Below are positions 37,557 through 51,264 of a DNA stretch of 64,000 nt, piece by piece. The notes below the pieces were generated by a model. The model worked only from the letters and a program-made list of their open reading frames with translations. It was not told the origin of the DNA and did no database searches. Where the stretch lies: NCBI GenBank assembly GCA_022457155.1, contig JAJGOT010000167.1, positions 605,001-669,000 of the forward strand, in the 5' to 3' direction. How positions within the stretch are numbered: position 1 is the first letter of the stretch; each line of letters starts with the position of its first letter. The DNA comes from Cladopsammia gracilis. Its lineage: Eukaryota > Cnidaria > Anthozoa > Scleractinia > Dendrophylliidae. The position numbers were made by a program, and so were the translations under genes.

Positions 37557-39912
37557 CGTTTTGCCCGGGCTTAAGTTTTTTTATACCGCGAAGAAAAAAT
37601 ATATCAGTAACATTACATAAACAATAACAGTTCATGAAAAGATCACAGCGCTGCACTTGCGACTATTTATAGAAAACAACCACTGATTAACTCCAGGCCA
37701 AAATATCACGGATCTTAAATCCACCCTGGTGGTCCTGGATGAATTATGTCCATATATTGAACAGCAACAGCGATATTTGTTTATCCGGAAGTGTAACAGC
37801 AATATTTTGTTATCCGGAGTTTCAGTGCCGGTTCTGATCTTGAAAAGTTTGACAACTTCAGGAATGTCATGTTTTTTTTCAGCGATAAAGATCTTACTTC
37901 ATTTTATAACAAAAATGAAACATTCCTAAGGCTCAAAATATCCTGCAAGTTTCAATGCAAATCAGTTTGCTTTGGAGCAAAACACAAAGAGGATTGAAGT
38001 GTTTGTAGGAAGCCCCAGTAACCCGGCCCAGTAACTTGGTATGTTGTGAAGCGCTTCAGTAATGTCAATAGCTTTCTTTAGAATGCCCGATTGGGACCAC
38101 GCGTTTTACCTTTTCTCAAATTCTCAGCATGGCCAGGAAAGTCTGTTTGTATTAACGACTTGTTTTTTTTTTTCTTATTTGAAGGTGGTATAGGATATAT
38201 TTGTGAATCGTAAACTGCCTGTTTTGTTAGCGTGAAATGTGAATTACCGTTATATTGCTCTTTGAATGCACATTTGAAGCCACATTTATTTGAAGTCTGT
38301 CCCCTTTGAATGAATACGTAAGACAGTAATGATCAGTAATGAGCCGAGGTTTTCCACAATCATTAGCCTTAAAACTAATGTGACTTGTATACGTTTGTGT
38401 GATAGTTCTTTCGGTTTGTGTAGTATGCGTATCTCTCACAAAATGTAAAATACCTATACACACTTTTTATATTCAAGAGTCCATTATCTCTGCAATTTGC
38501 TCTCGTATTTCTCAGAAGTAAAATAAATAGATCATCGTTCGCGTATGAAATGGCACTCACATTTCAGTGACAAATTAAAATCTAAATTGTTGTAGCTTCG
38601 AGCTTTGAACAATTTGTCGTACATTTATTAACCCATACATTTTCGCCTACTCGCCATATTCCCTACACTCTCCCTATGTCAAATTCCCTTTCATATATAA
38701 TATACCCGCTATATTTTCTCTATCGTGGGTATTATTCCCCTATACTCCGCTCTCCCATCTCTCATATCCTTGTGACTCCCCCTAGGCCTATCTTGTGCAT
38801 CTCACATATTCACAACATTCCCTTATCTCTTAAAATAGATAGCCCTAAGGCAAGGTAGCTCCCTTCAACACGCCACTCACTGCGCTAAGCTAGACCTGAC
38901 ATGTTTAGCGCTCAAAACTAGAAAGCAGACTCTGGCAGCTGTTTCGCCCTTATTGGGGATCTTTAGTGCGTAGCATCGTAGCTAAAACACATTGAGATTC
39001 AGTGACACTTGTCCGTATACATGTATGTTGCTATTCAGTAGAAGCTTGAGAGCTATGAAGAGCCGAGATTTGTTATCAGTCGCGCCACACATTTTTATGT
39101 GTTGCAAGTGGCCTTATCTCTTGCATTCCTCATATCCCATACATCCCCCCTATTTCAGGTATTCAGGGGTATTCCGCTATAACAAACATAGCCATCTTTT
39201 CGGTAATCCCCGTATCCCACCTCTTGCGTGCATCCCCCTTAGGAGCCCATTCCATTCCCCTTGCAGATATTTTAAAAGTGCCTTCATATTTTCAATTGTA
39301 ACGTGTTTCAGCTTTTGTCTTACGAGTTTTTATCTGTAAAACCGTGAAGAATTTTCACTTGGCCCCTCCGCCCTTATTCACTCTCCCCCTCCCCCCCCCC
39401 CCGCCCCTCCCCGCCCCCGATAGCCTACAAATCCACATTCCTTATATCTCCATTTCAAATCGGCAAGGACTAAAACTCGATACTGTTGTCCAGCGTTTCA
39501 AAAATATTCAAGAATAAAACTCTTATCAAGTTGAGCAGATTAAAATTTTAATTTTAACCAATTTTCACTGAGCTATGTGTGGAATCAAGAGCCGAGATTT
39601 CTATCAAAACTATTCACAACCCGGCGACTGTCAAGTCACCATAAATACACATTAATCTAATTCATTTTCTTACTCTACAATCTGATAACACAATAATGCA
39701 ATCACTAAAGGAATAGACAAAGGTTAAAAGGCAAGCGACGAAAAGAAACCGCAATGACGTGGGAATGGTATTAAAGCAGCACTTTGACACAAATACAATT
39801 TCCTTAGAATCCCGTCCAGACATCAGTAGCAATTACACTTTTTAACAAAAGAATCAGACAGAAGCAACGGTAATCTCGATATTGCACAGTCTCCACAGGA
39901 TATGACATTTAT
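37557..39912. other. intergenic, nothing coding recognised
   Basis: AT-rich with a pyrimidine-rich CCCTAT-type stretch (about 38650-38830) and a C-rich run near 39385-39420. Short open frames lack support. Confidence 0.6.
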
Positions 39913-40075
39913 GGGCCTGGTCGCACTACAGTCAAAAACAAAAATTAGCCCGTGTAAAAATCGAGGAAAACAAAAGAAATCGCTCCGGTGGGACACGCTT
40001 TTTGTGGAAAGTTTTTGATTTTATGTCATTTTGGACGGGCTAATTTTTGTTTTTGACTGTAGTGCGACCAGGCCC
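39913..40075. mobile_element. 163-bp MITE with 41-bp perfect TIRs
   Basis: GGGCCTGGTCGCACTACAGT at the left extends as an exact inverted match of about 41 bp to the right end; TAT flanks both sides (possible 3-bp target duplication, Harbinger-like). No coding capacity. Confidence 0.92.
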
Positions 40076-40143
40076 TATGTCTCACTCTCAAGGGTCACCT
40101 AAATCAAATTTTATTTTTTAAATTAAAATACTAATAAAAAAAA

Positions 40144-40485
40144 ACAGTACCATCAGGGATTACTGCTCAGTAGCTGTCATTTGAATGGTCACACTTTAGG
40201 ATTTCATCCACAAACTCAAAAGTTAGAACCACCTTGTTCAGCATAATAAACAGTACCACAGGAAAGTCAGTACTGCTCAGTAGCTTTCATTAAATCGGTC
40301 ACACTTTAGGATTTCATCCACAGACTCAAAAGTTAAGCAAACAGCTACCATTTTGTACAGAATAATAAACAGTGCCACAGGAAAATACTGTTCAGTAGCT
40401 TTTATTTGAATGGTCACACTTGAGGATTTCATCTACAGTCTCGAAAATTAGAACCACCTTGTGCAGCGTAACAAACAGTACCATT
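40144..40485. repeat. tandem 106-119-bp repeats, dispersed family
   Basis: Three copies and a partial (starts 40144, 40250, 40369, 40475) with CTGCTCAGTAGCTTTCATT, GGTCACACTTTAGGATTTCA and AGCATAATAAACAGTACC. Diverged single copies are at about 31345, 47960, 52720 and 62055. Confidence 0.88.
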
Positions 40486-43400
40486 TTTTAGCACCAAATT
40501 TTGTTAACTGCTGATGGGGAAATTAGAAAGAGTTTCTCGTTTTCGTTCTAATAACTTCGACGGCGGGCGCTTGTTAAAAACATGCCAACGCTCTAGTCAA
40601 GCCGTCCACAAACATTTGTGTGAGAAAGCTAAGGTCACAAGGTGCTGACATTAATTTAGCGTTATTCTTTATCACTATAAAAACAACATTATTTTTCCAT
40701 TCTTTTTATAATCCGATTGGCCACCAACTCCAAAACGGATTATTGAAACTATTTTTCAGCTTATGTTTTATAAAGTTGTCGCCGGTTCATCTCGCTGATC
40801 TGTGGCGAGGGAGGCTGAGTGTTGTTTTGCATTTTAGCCTCGATAACCTTATATGTTGTAGAAAGGGCCGATACAAGCTGCGTTTTCCGCTAAATTACGT
40901 ATTTCACTGACGGATTATTCTTGAGAAAAACAAACTGATAATGGCCCCTGTCGCATGTGTACACCTGCCCTGTCGTACAGTCACTTGCGATCCGAAAAAA
41001 ACAACAACAAAAACAGGAAATTGCGGTCGATATCTGCTGTCAGAAAGTTCTACGGAGGAACATAGTGTATAGTGGTTAGCATTCTGCTGTGCGTTGCAGC
41101 CGCTTAAAAAACCGGCGGAACATACAACTGACACAATACATACGGCATTGCGATTTCAGACAGATAAAAGTGCAGGAAGGATGAAAAAAAAAACCCCTTC
41201 AAACAATAGTCAACTGGCTATTGTTACATTAATAACATTGCATTATAAATAAAAGGGCTAAATTGAAGCACAGATCTTTATTAGCTTCTGTAATCCAATG
41301 CTCAGTGAAGGGATGTCACTTCGATTGAAGACCGGACGGAAACATCGATATTGGCCTGGTAAAATTAACAAAACCGCCAGTTAGGAGGGAAATAAACTTA
41401 AGACGTGACGGTTCTACCGGAACGTTCGACGTTTAAAATTTTTTTTTTATGTGGTGTTGTTTATGATGCCTTTACAAGGCGGTACTAATTTTTTCTGTAG
41501 ATGGAAAGGGTGCCCATTAACATGAGGATCTTAAACAGTTATTTTTGTGCGTCGTTCAGTTCTTCATTCAATAATATTTTTCAAAACAAAATTTGGAATT
41601 TTAAGACCTTTTAACATAACAAAGGCCATCAGTATGTTAGCACAATTTTATCGTCAATTATCTTTAATAACTAGTATTGTTTCAATTGTCTGAGTTAGTA
41701 TTTTAGTTGTTTAATTCACGAGTTAGTTTTGTCTATGTAGTATGTTAATAAAGACTATTATTAGTACAATGCTATTGTCCCTTCTTCTGCCCAAATGACT
41801 TCAGATAAACTTTGATAAATTACTTCCATGTTTATTTGTTCAGTTCGTAAAATGAGAGCCATACACTACAGAACACATGTTTGTTTTGATGTGAGCAGAT
41901 GATAAATGCCTAGTGAGCTGTTTACCTTCTTAATTTTTTGTTCTAACTCACCTCTTTCAACAAACTGACCTCGCAAAATTCTTCCTAAGTCCATAAATCG
42001 CTTGTCTACCAGAACTAGTGAACATCGAATTCGCACCCACAGAAATGGAATAAATTATCTGTGCCAGTATTGCACTGTGAGAAAAATATTTGAAGGCGAC
42101 CTTAACTGTCTTAACTCGAGTGCAAGCAGATAAAATTTGACGTTTGATGTGTTTAGGAAGCGTGCGGTATCCTTTACGATTCGTTGAGTGCCGGCCGTGT
42201 AAGGACACCACTCTAACACCAGACTTAAATGACGTTAATTGCCTCAGTTATTGCTCACTGGTGAGCATTCTAGACAAAAGATATTTGCGGTATGCATTCT
42301 TACGTCAGTTTTAATGCTAAGTAAAAGCGTTGCAGAAGCTTTTGTAAGTCAGTCATTCAGTTGTCCGTCAAAGGAACCCAAACACGCAAAGAAGATTTGC
42401 ACTTATTTGAAGCGAAGCAAACTGCAGAAATCCGAAGTCATTTTCATTGGTGAGTAAATGATTGTCATCCAGCTCTTCAGCTCAAGGCATGTCGCAAGTA
42501 AAAGTGTTTCTTGTTCCTCAAGGGGATTACATCCTTCAATACATACAACTGCGCAAAGTGGGGAAAAGATAAAGCTGTCTACCTAATCTGTATGGGGTTT
42601 TTAAGATAGCGCCGAGAACTTTATAAGCAAAGAAAATTACTGTTTTCCTGCACAACAAAGGACATTTTTTCACCGAAGCAATAAGGTAATTAACCAGTAT
42701 TTCGAAGTATTGTTTCATTTAATCAGGTATAGGTTTATTTTCTATCAGTACATCTGTTACATTTAGTTAAACAGCAACAAAGTTGGCGAGAAAGCACGGG
42801 AGTGTGTTTTATGAGTTACGGCAGTAACACACGGAATATTTTTGCGTCAGCGTTAGTATCGATTTTCCTTTAATCAAAATTTTTAATAACTACCTGAAAT
42901 GGAGCAGCTTTTAACGCGAAAACAGACAAAACAACCGCGAGTTTAGAATGTCCCATTGTCTTTCTCACACGCACGGAAAAGGTGACGTTTGTTTATTTAC
43001 GATTGTTTTATTTTTCGTTTCGCGGTCAGTTACTTCGTAGTTTGTTTTCTAATATTTGACATTTGTCGGTTCCTTTTTAAGATGTAGAATACATTTAAAA
43101 ACTATGAAATAAGAAAGTTTGTTACTAATTATATCTTTGTCTCGTATTTACCGCATACAAGAGGCACCTGCAGCACAACTGTCGTAATCGATTTTAGTTC
43201 ACTGATTAATTTTACTCGTTATTCAATGTAATTTGACAACTTTTTTGACCTCTAAATGGAATTGTATTCCTTTGAAGAATTTTTATCTGCCTCACGGCAA
43301 GACTTTGAAAGATTAGCCTAAACTTAACAACTTCAGTGGCCTTAGAAAAGAGTATACTGAAAACAAAAGCCGGTCACGTACCACATGTACATACGCAATA

Positions 43401-43845
43401 ACAAAAGGACAGTCCTTTATCTCAAAACATCTTAGCTCCATTAATGTCAACGATGATCGACGAAGTTTATATGAACTAAATTGATGTGAATTAAATTGTG
43501 TATATCGTAAACCAGCCCTCAGATCAGGTGAGATACTCACTTATATAACAACCTACATATTAGGAGCTACTGGTGTATCGCCTGGGAAATTGGCTTCTTC
43601 AGAGCCATTTTGGTCTGAAACTGTAGGGGATAGAGTTTAATCATTAAGAAAAAAGGTTTTCTTCGACTACTAATCAGAAACATGACATACATTTTTAGAA
43701 AATTTGGGCAAGTTTGGGTTGTTATGTGTGTAATTAGTGACGTGGGCCGATTTTGTTTTGAAAACGGGTTAGAGGATGAAGCTCTAGGCAGCACGCTCTG
43801 GGCACATCACGAGAAAGTATTGCACCATGTCTTAGCTTTCTTTAT
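40486..43845. other. intergenic, nothing coding recognised
   Basis: No exon or element identified with confidence. GTATAGTGGTTAGCATTCTG near 41070 resembles a tRNA 5' half without a B box. An open frame at 42239-42457 ends near a gtgagt donor but matches nothing I know. Confidence 0.55.
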
Positions 43846-43892
43846 AGCCCCTGATGAAGGTTAGTTTTGTCTAACCGAAATATTGCGCAAAA
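43846..43892 (+). mobile_element. Penelope-like 3' tail remnant, hammerhead-like core
   Basis: GCCCCTGATGAAGGTTAG, loop, CTAACCGAAATATTGCGC; nearly the same as the tail of the antisense Penelope-like copy in intron 24. CTGATGA, a 6-bp stem and GAAA resemble a hammerhead ribozyme core, with one extra A before the stem. Confidence 0.6.
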
Positions 43893-44609
43893 GAGAAACA
43901 GAACGTTAAAATTCAGCTGTCTGATCAGCCATGCATGTTAAGTCTTCAACATCTGTAACCTTTGCTCAAAATATATGTTTCACTAACATGTCCTGCTAAA
44001 GATTGTTGTTCTCAATTTTTTGTCCCTTTTCTTCCGCGGGATAAAAAGTTTAAACTTCGAGTACGGTAAGTGTCAGCTACTAAACTCTATTTTCTGCATG
44101 CTGTAACACGTTAGTTCACTTTGCTGGCGAAATTACATAAAAATCTACTAAAATCTACCAAACATTGGAATAAGTTATGGCCTTTGTGTGTCACGGCAGT
44201 ACCTGAGATTAAAAGTTACGAATTAAAACTATTGAGCTGTACATCCCTACTGCGATTTTCTCTTTTAGGTCTTTGGCAGTCGCTCAAAGTCCAAACAGAA
44301 TACTGAATAAAATGATCTGAAATTTCAGGCATTCGCTAAGCTTTCACTCGGTGCCGACACAAAGTCGCCTCATTTATCATGAAGGTTTAAACGTTGACCG
44401 ACCGAACCAAGTTTTAATTAAGACCATTATGCCGACGTTGGATGATCATAAAGGTCGGTAAAAAAAAACAATCAGATGAAAAACACTCCGCCACTTTCAT
44501 AGATGTCAAACGCCGCAAAATCTAGAAGTCCCGACAGACGACCCCCCTCCCAGATATTGTGCTGTTTTCGTGTTTCTTTAGGGTTCCGTTTCCTTCTCGT
44601 TACACGGCG

Positions 44610-45840
44610 CCCGGCGTAGCCAATCGATAAAAATCGGTACCGGCAAAAATCGATAGAAATCAAGTGAATTTTATCGATTGGTAACGTAATTCGGTAGAAA
44701 TCGATAAAACAATTCGGTGTGTCAAATCGATATTATCGACTTTGTTAGTTTTTATCGATTTCTAACGGAAAACGTTTTGTTTGTTTTTGGTATAGCTGGT
44801 GCACAGTGAACAAAATGTACTTATTCAATTAAGCATGTTTAGTTCACCATTTGTAAAATGAAGGAGTTGATTTTGAAGTTCACAAGAAACACGAAACGAT
44901 AAACAAGGCAAACGATAAATGCAGAAAAAAAACTTACATTAGCTTACATTGTCAGCAACATAGAAATAACAAAACAGTCCTTTCAATTTTCTCGTAAAAA
45001 TCACCTCTAGAACTCGAGATCCACCTACCAGTTCTGGAAGCAGATGGCCTGTATACTTTGCCTTGTTGAAGAGACTGGAACTCTGAAATTTGTACCTACG
45101 TATTCAACACTGTAACCAGGGTGGGCAGTGTAATTTCTCAAATTTGCAGCTGAGGACTCGTCTTCTTCTACGGAAACATCACGACGAGGACGTTTGCGAG
45201 TTCATATTCTCCATTATCCCAGCCATGTCAGAATTTGATGCCGCTGTTTTGCCAGATAATTCAATTGCTATATCAGAGTGACAGTATATAGCTACTTTTA
45301 GCTGCGTCGCTTGAGAATGATAATCCAACACAGGTGTCGTGAAACCAGTTTTCGTAGTTTGGAAAGTTGCATCCAATCCATTTTGCTGATCGATGCTGAT
45401 CTAGGTGGTTGGAAATCCCTTTTTTGGTATTGACATCGTCTTAATTTATACAGGTAGCAATTATTGGGAGCATCATCGTCGACGTCTGTATTTTCATTTT
45501 GTGTGTTTGTGTTGAAATGGTGGCAGATGTAAACGTCGCAGTCAACCGGTGTAGAGAAAGCCAGTCAAAGTGAAGCTGGGACAGTAAACGGTTTGTTGTG
45601 TTGAATAAAAGACAATTCTATTCACTGTTTGTCTCTTGATTTTAATAAATAAGGCGGTTATAATCGATTTTAAAGACCAAAAATTCACTCGTTAAAAATA
45701 TAACAATCGGAGAAAATCAAGAAAAATCGATAAAACAAATGAGTGTGTCATCGATTTTTACCGATTGATCGTTACAATCGATATCAATCAAATCAAATTT
45801 AGCCGATTTTTACCGATTTTTATCGATTGGCTACGCCGGG
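44610..45840. mobile_element. 1.2-kb DNA transposon with ATCGAT subterminal repeats
   Basis: Perfect 28-bp inverted ends beginning CCCGGCGTAGCCAATCGATA, flanked by ACGGCG on both sides (6-bp duplication). Both ends are packed with AATCGATAAAA-type motifs in either orientation. Inside, a 63-codon frame (45090-45281) has no recognised homology; probably non-autonomous. Confidence 0.9.
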
Positions 45841-48800
45841 ACGGCGATCTGATACTGTTAAAGGGGAATTAACACAATGAATCATTATACGATTTTCTGA
45901 TTACGATCAATGTGAAGTAAAACTTCACCATCTTTGAAGACCAACGAAAATATTGTACAGGCCGTTACGAACCGCTCACTTCCCTGCATGTGTGAGCGAC
46001 ATCAATTCAGTGAGTCGCTGATCTGCTAACAAAATATGAACAAAGTAACCTTCCGGAAACGCGCATAAAACACAATCAGACAAAAACAAATGGGTAGTAT
46101 AGAAACTATTGTTATTCAAATATAAAAACATTAATCACTTAAGTTGTACCAAAAGCTGTTACTGCCATCACAAAACTTACCTTACATGTCTACAATAATT
46201 ATTGATGATAAAACAATACCTCATTCATAGCCTAAGAAGTACAGCGATCAGTTGAGCGATAGCTACAATATAATACAGACCGTGAATTGCAGACGAAAGT
46301 TGTTGGGAAGGTTGTAAAAATGAATAGTATAAGTGCTGAATTACACCGATGCTCTGTTAACGTTAAATAATAATCAACCGTCACTCTTCAGAGTCTCCCC
46401 CACTCCCCCTTTCCAATGTTGGGAGTCCAGTTATAACCAACATTGTAGCAGGGGAGGGGAGAGAAAGAATCCAATGGTAAAAACTTCCAACCTTCCCAAC
46501 ACTTTTGTCTATGATTGTCTATTTTATGGCTTATAAAATCTTAAGCATTTAAGATAAAGCATTGATCTCCCGTCTGGAAAATGTATTATCAATGCCCTTT
46601 CTACTGCATGTATCCGCCGGCGCCAGGAGCAATAAAACTTAATTTGACAGTATAGCTTTGTCGTAAGCTTGTTGTATGTGACTAGCGTGACATCGCAAGC
46701 CGTGACCGTAAATCCAGTAGAAAAGCAAAAAATATTAAAAGATTGTGAGAAAAACTAATTTTTAGGCAATACTTTTGGCACCGTCGATGAAACAAAGTTT
46801 GTTAGTGTAATCTCTGTAATCTGAAGTAAAACGAAAGATGCCGATTCACTGAAAACTAATTATAATAAAATAAGATGCTTTTCTTGTCTTTTTTTAACGT
46901 TATAGTGTCTAGAGTTATCTTTTAACCTTTGCATTCCAGTGAAGTCTTTTTAAGACGTGTCTAAGGAGAATAAAGCAATAAACATTCGAGTGGAAAACTA
47001 GTTTTAGGAGAGTTTAGGTTTTCTGACAAACGAATCCGGACGTTCCTGCTTTGACACGTATCAGCTGCACGTATTCGTGCGTGAAGGTTTATGTGAAATC
47101 TGCAGTAAATGACATCACGGGAGAGTCTTCTACACTGGGTATATTCCGATACGCTGAGAATATGTACTGACGGATACACATTTACTCGTACAATAAAGTG
47201 AAATTACGAACTAAATTCACTCTGTTGAATTTTTATTATATCTTGGCGTGACCTGTCAATCGTAAGGCTATTTTGAGAACAATAATCTCAGACAAATTTC
47301 CACATTACTCCACAACATTACTCCATACCGAAATTCGAAATTTATCGTCAATGAAGCAAAAAGAAAAAAAAAAAAAGGTAAAAACTGCCAACCTTCCCAA
47401 CACTTTTGTCTAAGATTGTAGGCATTTACGGATATATTAGCACCACCATGCTACTTTAAAATCCGAATAGAAAAAAAGTTATGTATGTATGTATGTATTT
47501 AACTATTATAGCGTGAAAGCGCGCGTGATATTGCCTGATTCTTAGCCGACCGAGGCCGTTGGCCGAGTCGGCTAAAATTAGGCGATAACGCAAGCTTCTG
47601 TTTATCAACACATTGATAACAAAGCACAGTTTGAAGAAAAAAGATCGAGGTCGGTCCTGTCATTTTTGCATTCTCTTGTCAAAATGCAAAATTTACGTCC
47701 ATCGTTGGATATACGTCACGTAGACATAGCGTATATCGATAACTTTTTGACCATATTTGGGCATTGTATCAATGTGTTGAATTATAAGTATGTATGTATG
47801 TATGTATGTATTATGTATGTACCTCTTAAGGGCGCTAAAATCTTCGAGAAAACAAACAAACCGCCATTTTGGTTTTAGATCCCGCGCGCATGTCCATACA
47901 GTATTAAGAACAAGCAGGACACCAGCATAAGTAGCCAAACTCAAACGTAAGAATCACCCTATATAGCATAATAAACAGCACCAAAGGAAAGTACTGCTTA
48001 AAAATAGCTTTCATTTTAATGGTCACACTTTAGCTAGGCTTGGAGGAGTCCCAGTCGTTGTGGGAGCTCTGGGAATGATTCCGAAGAACTTTAAAGGTCA
48101 CTTGAAGGAAATAGGAATTCCAAATAGGGTCAGAACTTTGCAAAAGTCTGCAAAAAAACTTTATTTATATGTCTAAAAAGCCATCTAACAGGGGACACCT
48201 AATGACACTAAAATCACACAATAAGGTAATTTCATTGCGTGGTTCAAGATTTGACATACAGTCAGCATTTTTGTTAAATTTTAAATTACATCAGATGTAT
48301 CATAGATCAATAGCTGTGATTTAATAAGTAAAGTACAGGTCATACTAATAGATTTTAGATTGCCTTGTACCAATCAATGTCAAAAGGCGTCGAATACGTG
48401 AGTATTGCTTACACAGTGCACTTGACCGAAAGTAACTCGATTATTGCTCAGTGGGGGTCCTCAATCCCCATAAAAACATGTGGTCTTGCACTTGTCTTTT
48501 TTTTGTCTTCTCTACACAATGAGTGAGGAAACCAGTGAGAACTGAGACACGCAAAGTAGAAAACAAAGTCGCTTTCATTTGAATAGTCGAAATTAGTGAT
48601 CGTCAATAGATATTCAAACGCTACAACTACAATTCATGCGCCATTCTTGACTATTTTCGACTCCAAGAGGAAATTTCCAGAAATGAAAACTGGCTAACAA
48701 TCTTGACCCTTTCAATGTCACTTTAGAAGTGTTATTGGTGCAAACGATTGTCTTAACGTTTTATCTCTCACGTACGCAAGATTTTAGTCCTTATGCATTT

Positions 48801-50980
48801 TTTCAGGTACTATCGTGCAGATGCACTTCACTGAAAAGCTCTCAAGTCAAACTGAATATTGCTTTAATAAAATTACACTTGAGAAAATTGAAAAGCAAAC
48901 GTTCTTAATTGGATTGAATGGTGACAATTAATTCAATCATCATACATAGCCGCAAATTTGACGAGAAATTTTCAATTTGCACAAAACAACCTACCATTCT
49001 TGACCTCTTTAAATTAGTCTCATTTCGTGGATGCCGGTAATTGATAACTGTTTCCGTCTCACGTACGCAAGTTTAGTCCTCGTACATATAGCTACATATA
49101 AAAACTTCGTTGTTTTTATTGGCTCTACAGTTACAGAGTCAACTTGAAAATCCTACAGGTCACAGTATTGGCTAGGACTTTACGAAGGTAAAAAGACAAA
49201 TAAGGGTATAAGGGTACTTCTTTCTATGATATTGTATTTTCGAAGAACATTCATAATCCACAATGTAATCATTCATAATCCACAATGTAATCAGCATACA
49301 GTCCATGTTGATTCGAGATTTTTGATTAAGAGTTCCAGGCACAGGAAAATTTGCTTATGCATTGTAGACCCGTCAGTATACAGTCGGGAACCAGTCTAGA
49401 ATCGAAGCTGGGTGATCGGCATTAAGGACCATCATTAAGGGGAGGTCTTCGGCAAAATAAATGGATCAGTATACGACATATGAAGACATGGCCATTGTAG
49501 AGGGGTGGCTGTTGTGGGGAGGTAGCCGTTAGTAAAGTTTTCACTGTATTGATCGCCTATTCACCATATTTAGTTCCAAAGCGCTGAATATAGTTGTTCA
49601 ACATGAGTTTTTAGTTGTTAACCGTGAAACCTGCCAGAGCGCACGTTAAATGATGAAGCGCGGCAAAGCTATAGATAGCAAGCAAGAGACACGCTTCCTA
49701 ACGTGAAGTTTAGCTACTTGGATCCATATGGCCCGCGGCTTTATAAGTTCTGACCTTGTGTCGGCTTTCGGTCTTCGGTATCTAACATTTGACAATTGGA
49801 TACTTGTTTTGTCTTGCGATCCTGAGTACTATCATTGTCCAATTACAAACACTGACTTTATCTTAATGTGCTACATATATCACCTTGGGACTCCTTTACT
49901 TTGTCCCTTGTAAAATAATGAAAGGAAGTCAGCCGACAACATGAAAGCATCCTCAAAACTTTATTTCTAGTTTCAGTCTTCACCAAACAATAAAACAGGA
50001 TTGTTATCCAAAACAAACATAAAATGAGCCCGAGGTTATTAAAATCAAATTAAGACTATTGTAAGTCCTTCATATTAGAGATTTCTAGGTGAGAAATGTG
50101 GCTAAGATCCAAAAAACATTGAAAGCTGCTTATAAAACATTCTTGTTGTGTTGTTTTTGGTTGTAACGTTTGCGTCGATGGATAAAATGTTTAAAGTTGT
50201 TGATTTATAGTATTAGAGGCTCTCTTCAACTTTCCGAGTCTACTCAGGATTATAGCAATTTTGACTTCCGTCCCCATTGGAAGAAAGCTATAATAAGTTG
50301 GCGTTTTCTCCTACATTAATGTTACAAAATTCGTCTGATTTTACTTTTGGTTAAGTTTTAATTTTAAAACAAAGGTAACAAATCTGCATAGCTAACATAG
50401 CTCAGTTTAAAATAACCACTCTTATCTTTCCCGCCGTTATCAAGCAATCAGATCAAGCCCATCTAAACCTGCTGTGTTACAAATGCGGCGAAATATTATC
50501 CTAACTAACAATGGGCGTGCGTTTCGGTGTGTAATTCTGTTATGTTAGTCTTCATTGCTGTTTTCTATTTTCCCAAGCTGTTGGTGTTAACACAAACTGT
50601 CCAAAGGCCTTTTCTTCTCAGATGTCATGGCAGGAGCACAACGGAGAGAAAGTGTAGAAGGGCTAAAGCAGCACATCATTTTTGTCTTTTTTTTTTCAAA
50701 CGTTTGAGTCTCTGGATGTAATCCGCTAAGGTGTGTCATTCAAATAGGAGCCATGGGAGCAGTGCTTTCCTGTAATGCTATTTATTTTGCTGTAAATGTG
50801 CTGTAAAGTTTGGGTCTGTGGATGAAATTCTATAAATTGCGACCATTGGACCAGTATTTTTCTGCGCGGGTTTTATTACGTTCAGTACAAGGTCACGTTC
50901 TATCAGCACGTGCTGACTTGAAGAATGAAATCTAAAAGAGTGACTCTATTCAAACAAACGCTATTGCGAGACTCTTTTTT
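45841..50980. other. intergenic, repeats only
   Basis: Contains the inverted-repeat element at 46291-46510, a lone relative of its end near 47378-47410, GTAT microsatellites (47482-47500, 47787-47822), a dispersed-family copy near 47930-48034 and two 20-bp direct repeats near 49250-49290. No gene recognised. Confidence 0.55.
46291..46510. mobile_element. 220-bp MITE
   Basis: AGACGAAAGTTGTTGGGAAG at the left and its diverged inverse CTTCCCAACACTTTTGTCT at the right. No coding capacity. Confidence 0.65.
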
Positions 50981-51264
50981 CCCGGGGGGGGGGGAACTCC
51001 CCTATAAAAATGACGGGGGTGCTCGTCGGAAATTTTCGAAAAACACCCTAAAAGGTACCAGAATCTCGTTTGATGGGCGTGGCTCAAAAGAATTTTTTTC
51101 CCCTAAGAGGTACCAATTCTAAAACAACACATGTCCTATTTCTGTTGGTCATTTTAGATTTTAGTACCCTAAGCGGTACCAATCTACAAATTTTGACCTC
51201 TAAAAGGTAGGACGAGCACCGACGTCATTTTTATATGGGAGTCCCCCCCCCCCCCCCCCCGGGG
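50981..51264. mobile_element. MITE with poly-G termini
   Basis: Starts CCCGGGGGGG then AACTCCCCTATAAAAATGACG, and ends with the inverse (TCATTTTTATATGGGAGTCC plus poly-C, GGGG). GGTACC motifs inside. A diverged copy in opposite orientation lies at 56311-56575. Confidence 0.85.

Noticed and set aside
36466..37620. Frames rich in TLVNSR / ESLVSRQLS
   Set aside because: Translation of the CTCTCG satellite.
41065..41102. tRNA-like 5' half (GTATAGTGGTTAGCATTCTG)
   Set aside because: No B box or T-stem follows, so not a tRNA gene.
42239..42457. 72-codon frame with a hydrophobic stretch and Cys/Lys-rich tail near a gtgagt site
   Set aside because: No recognised homology, no partner exon, and the hydrophobic part is not at a plausible start.
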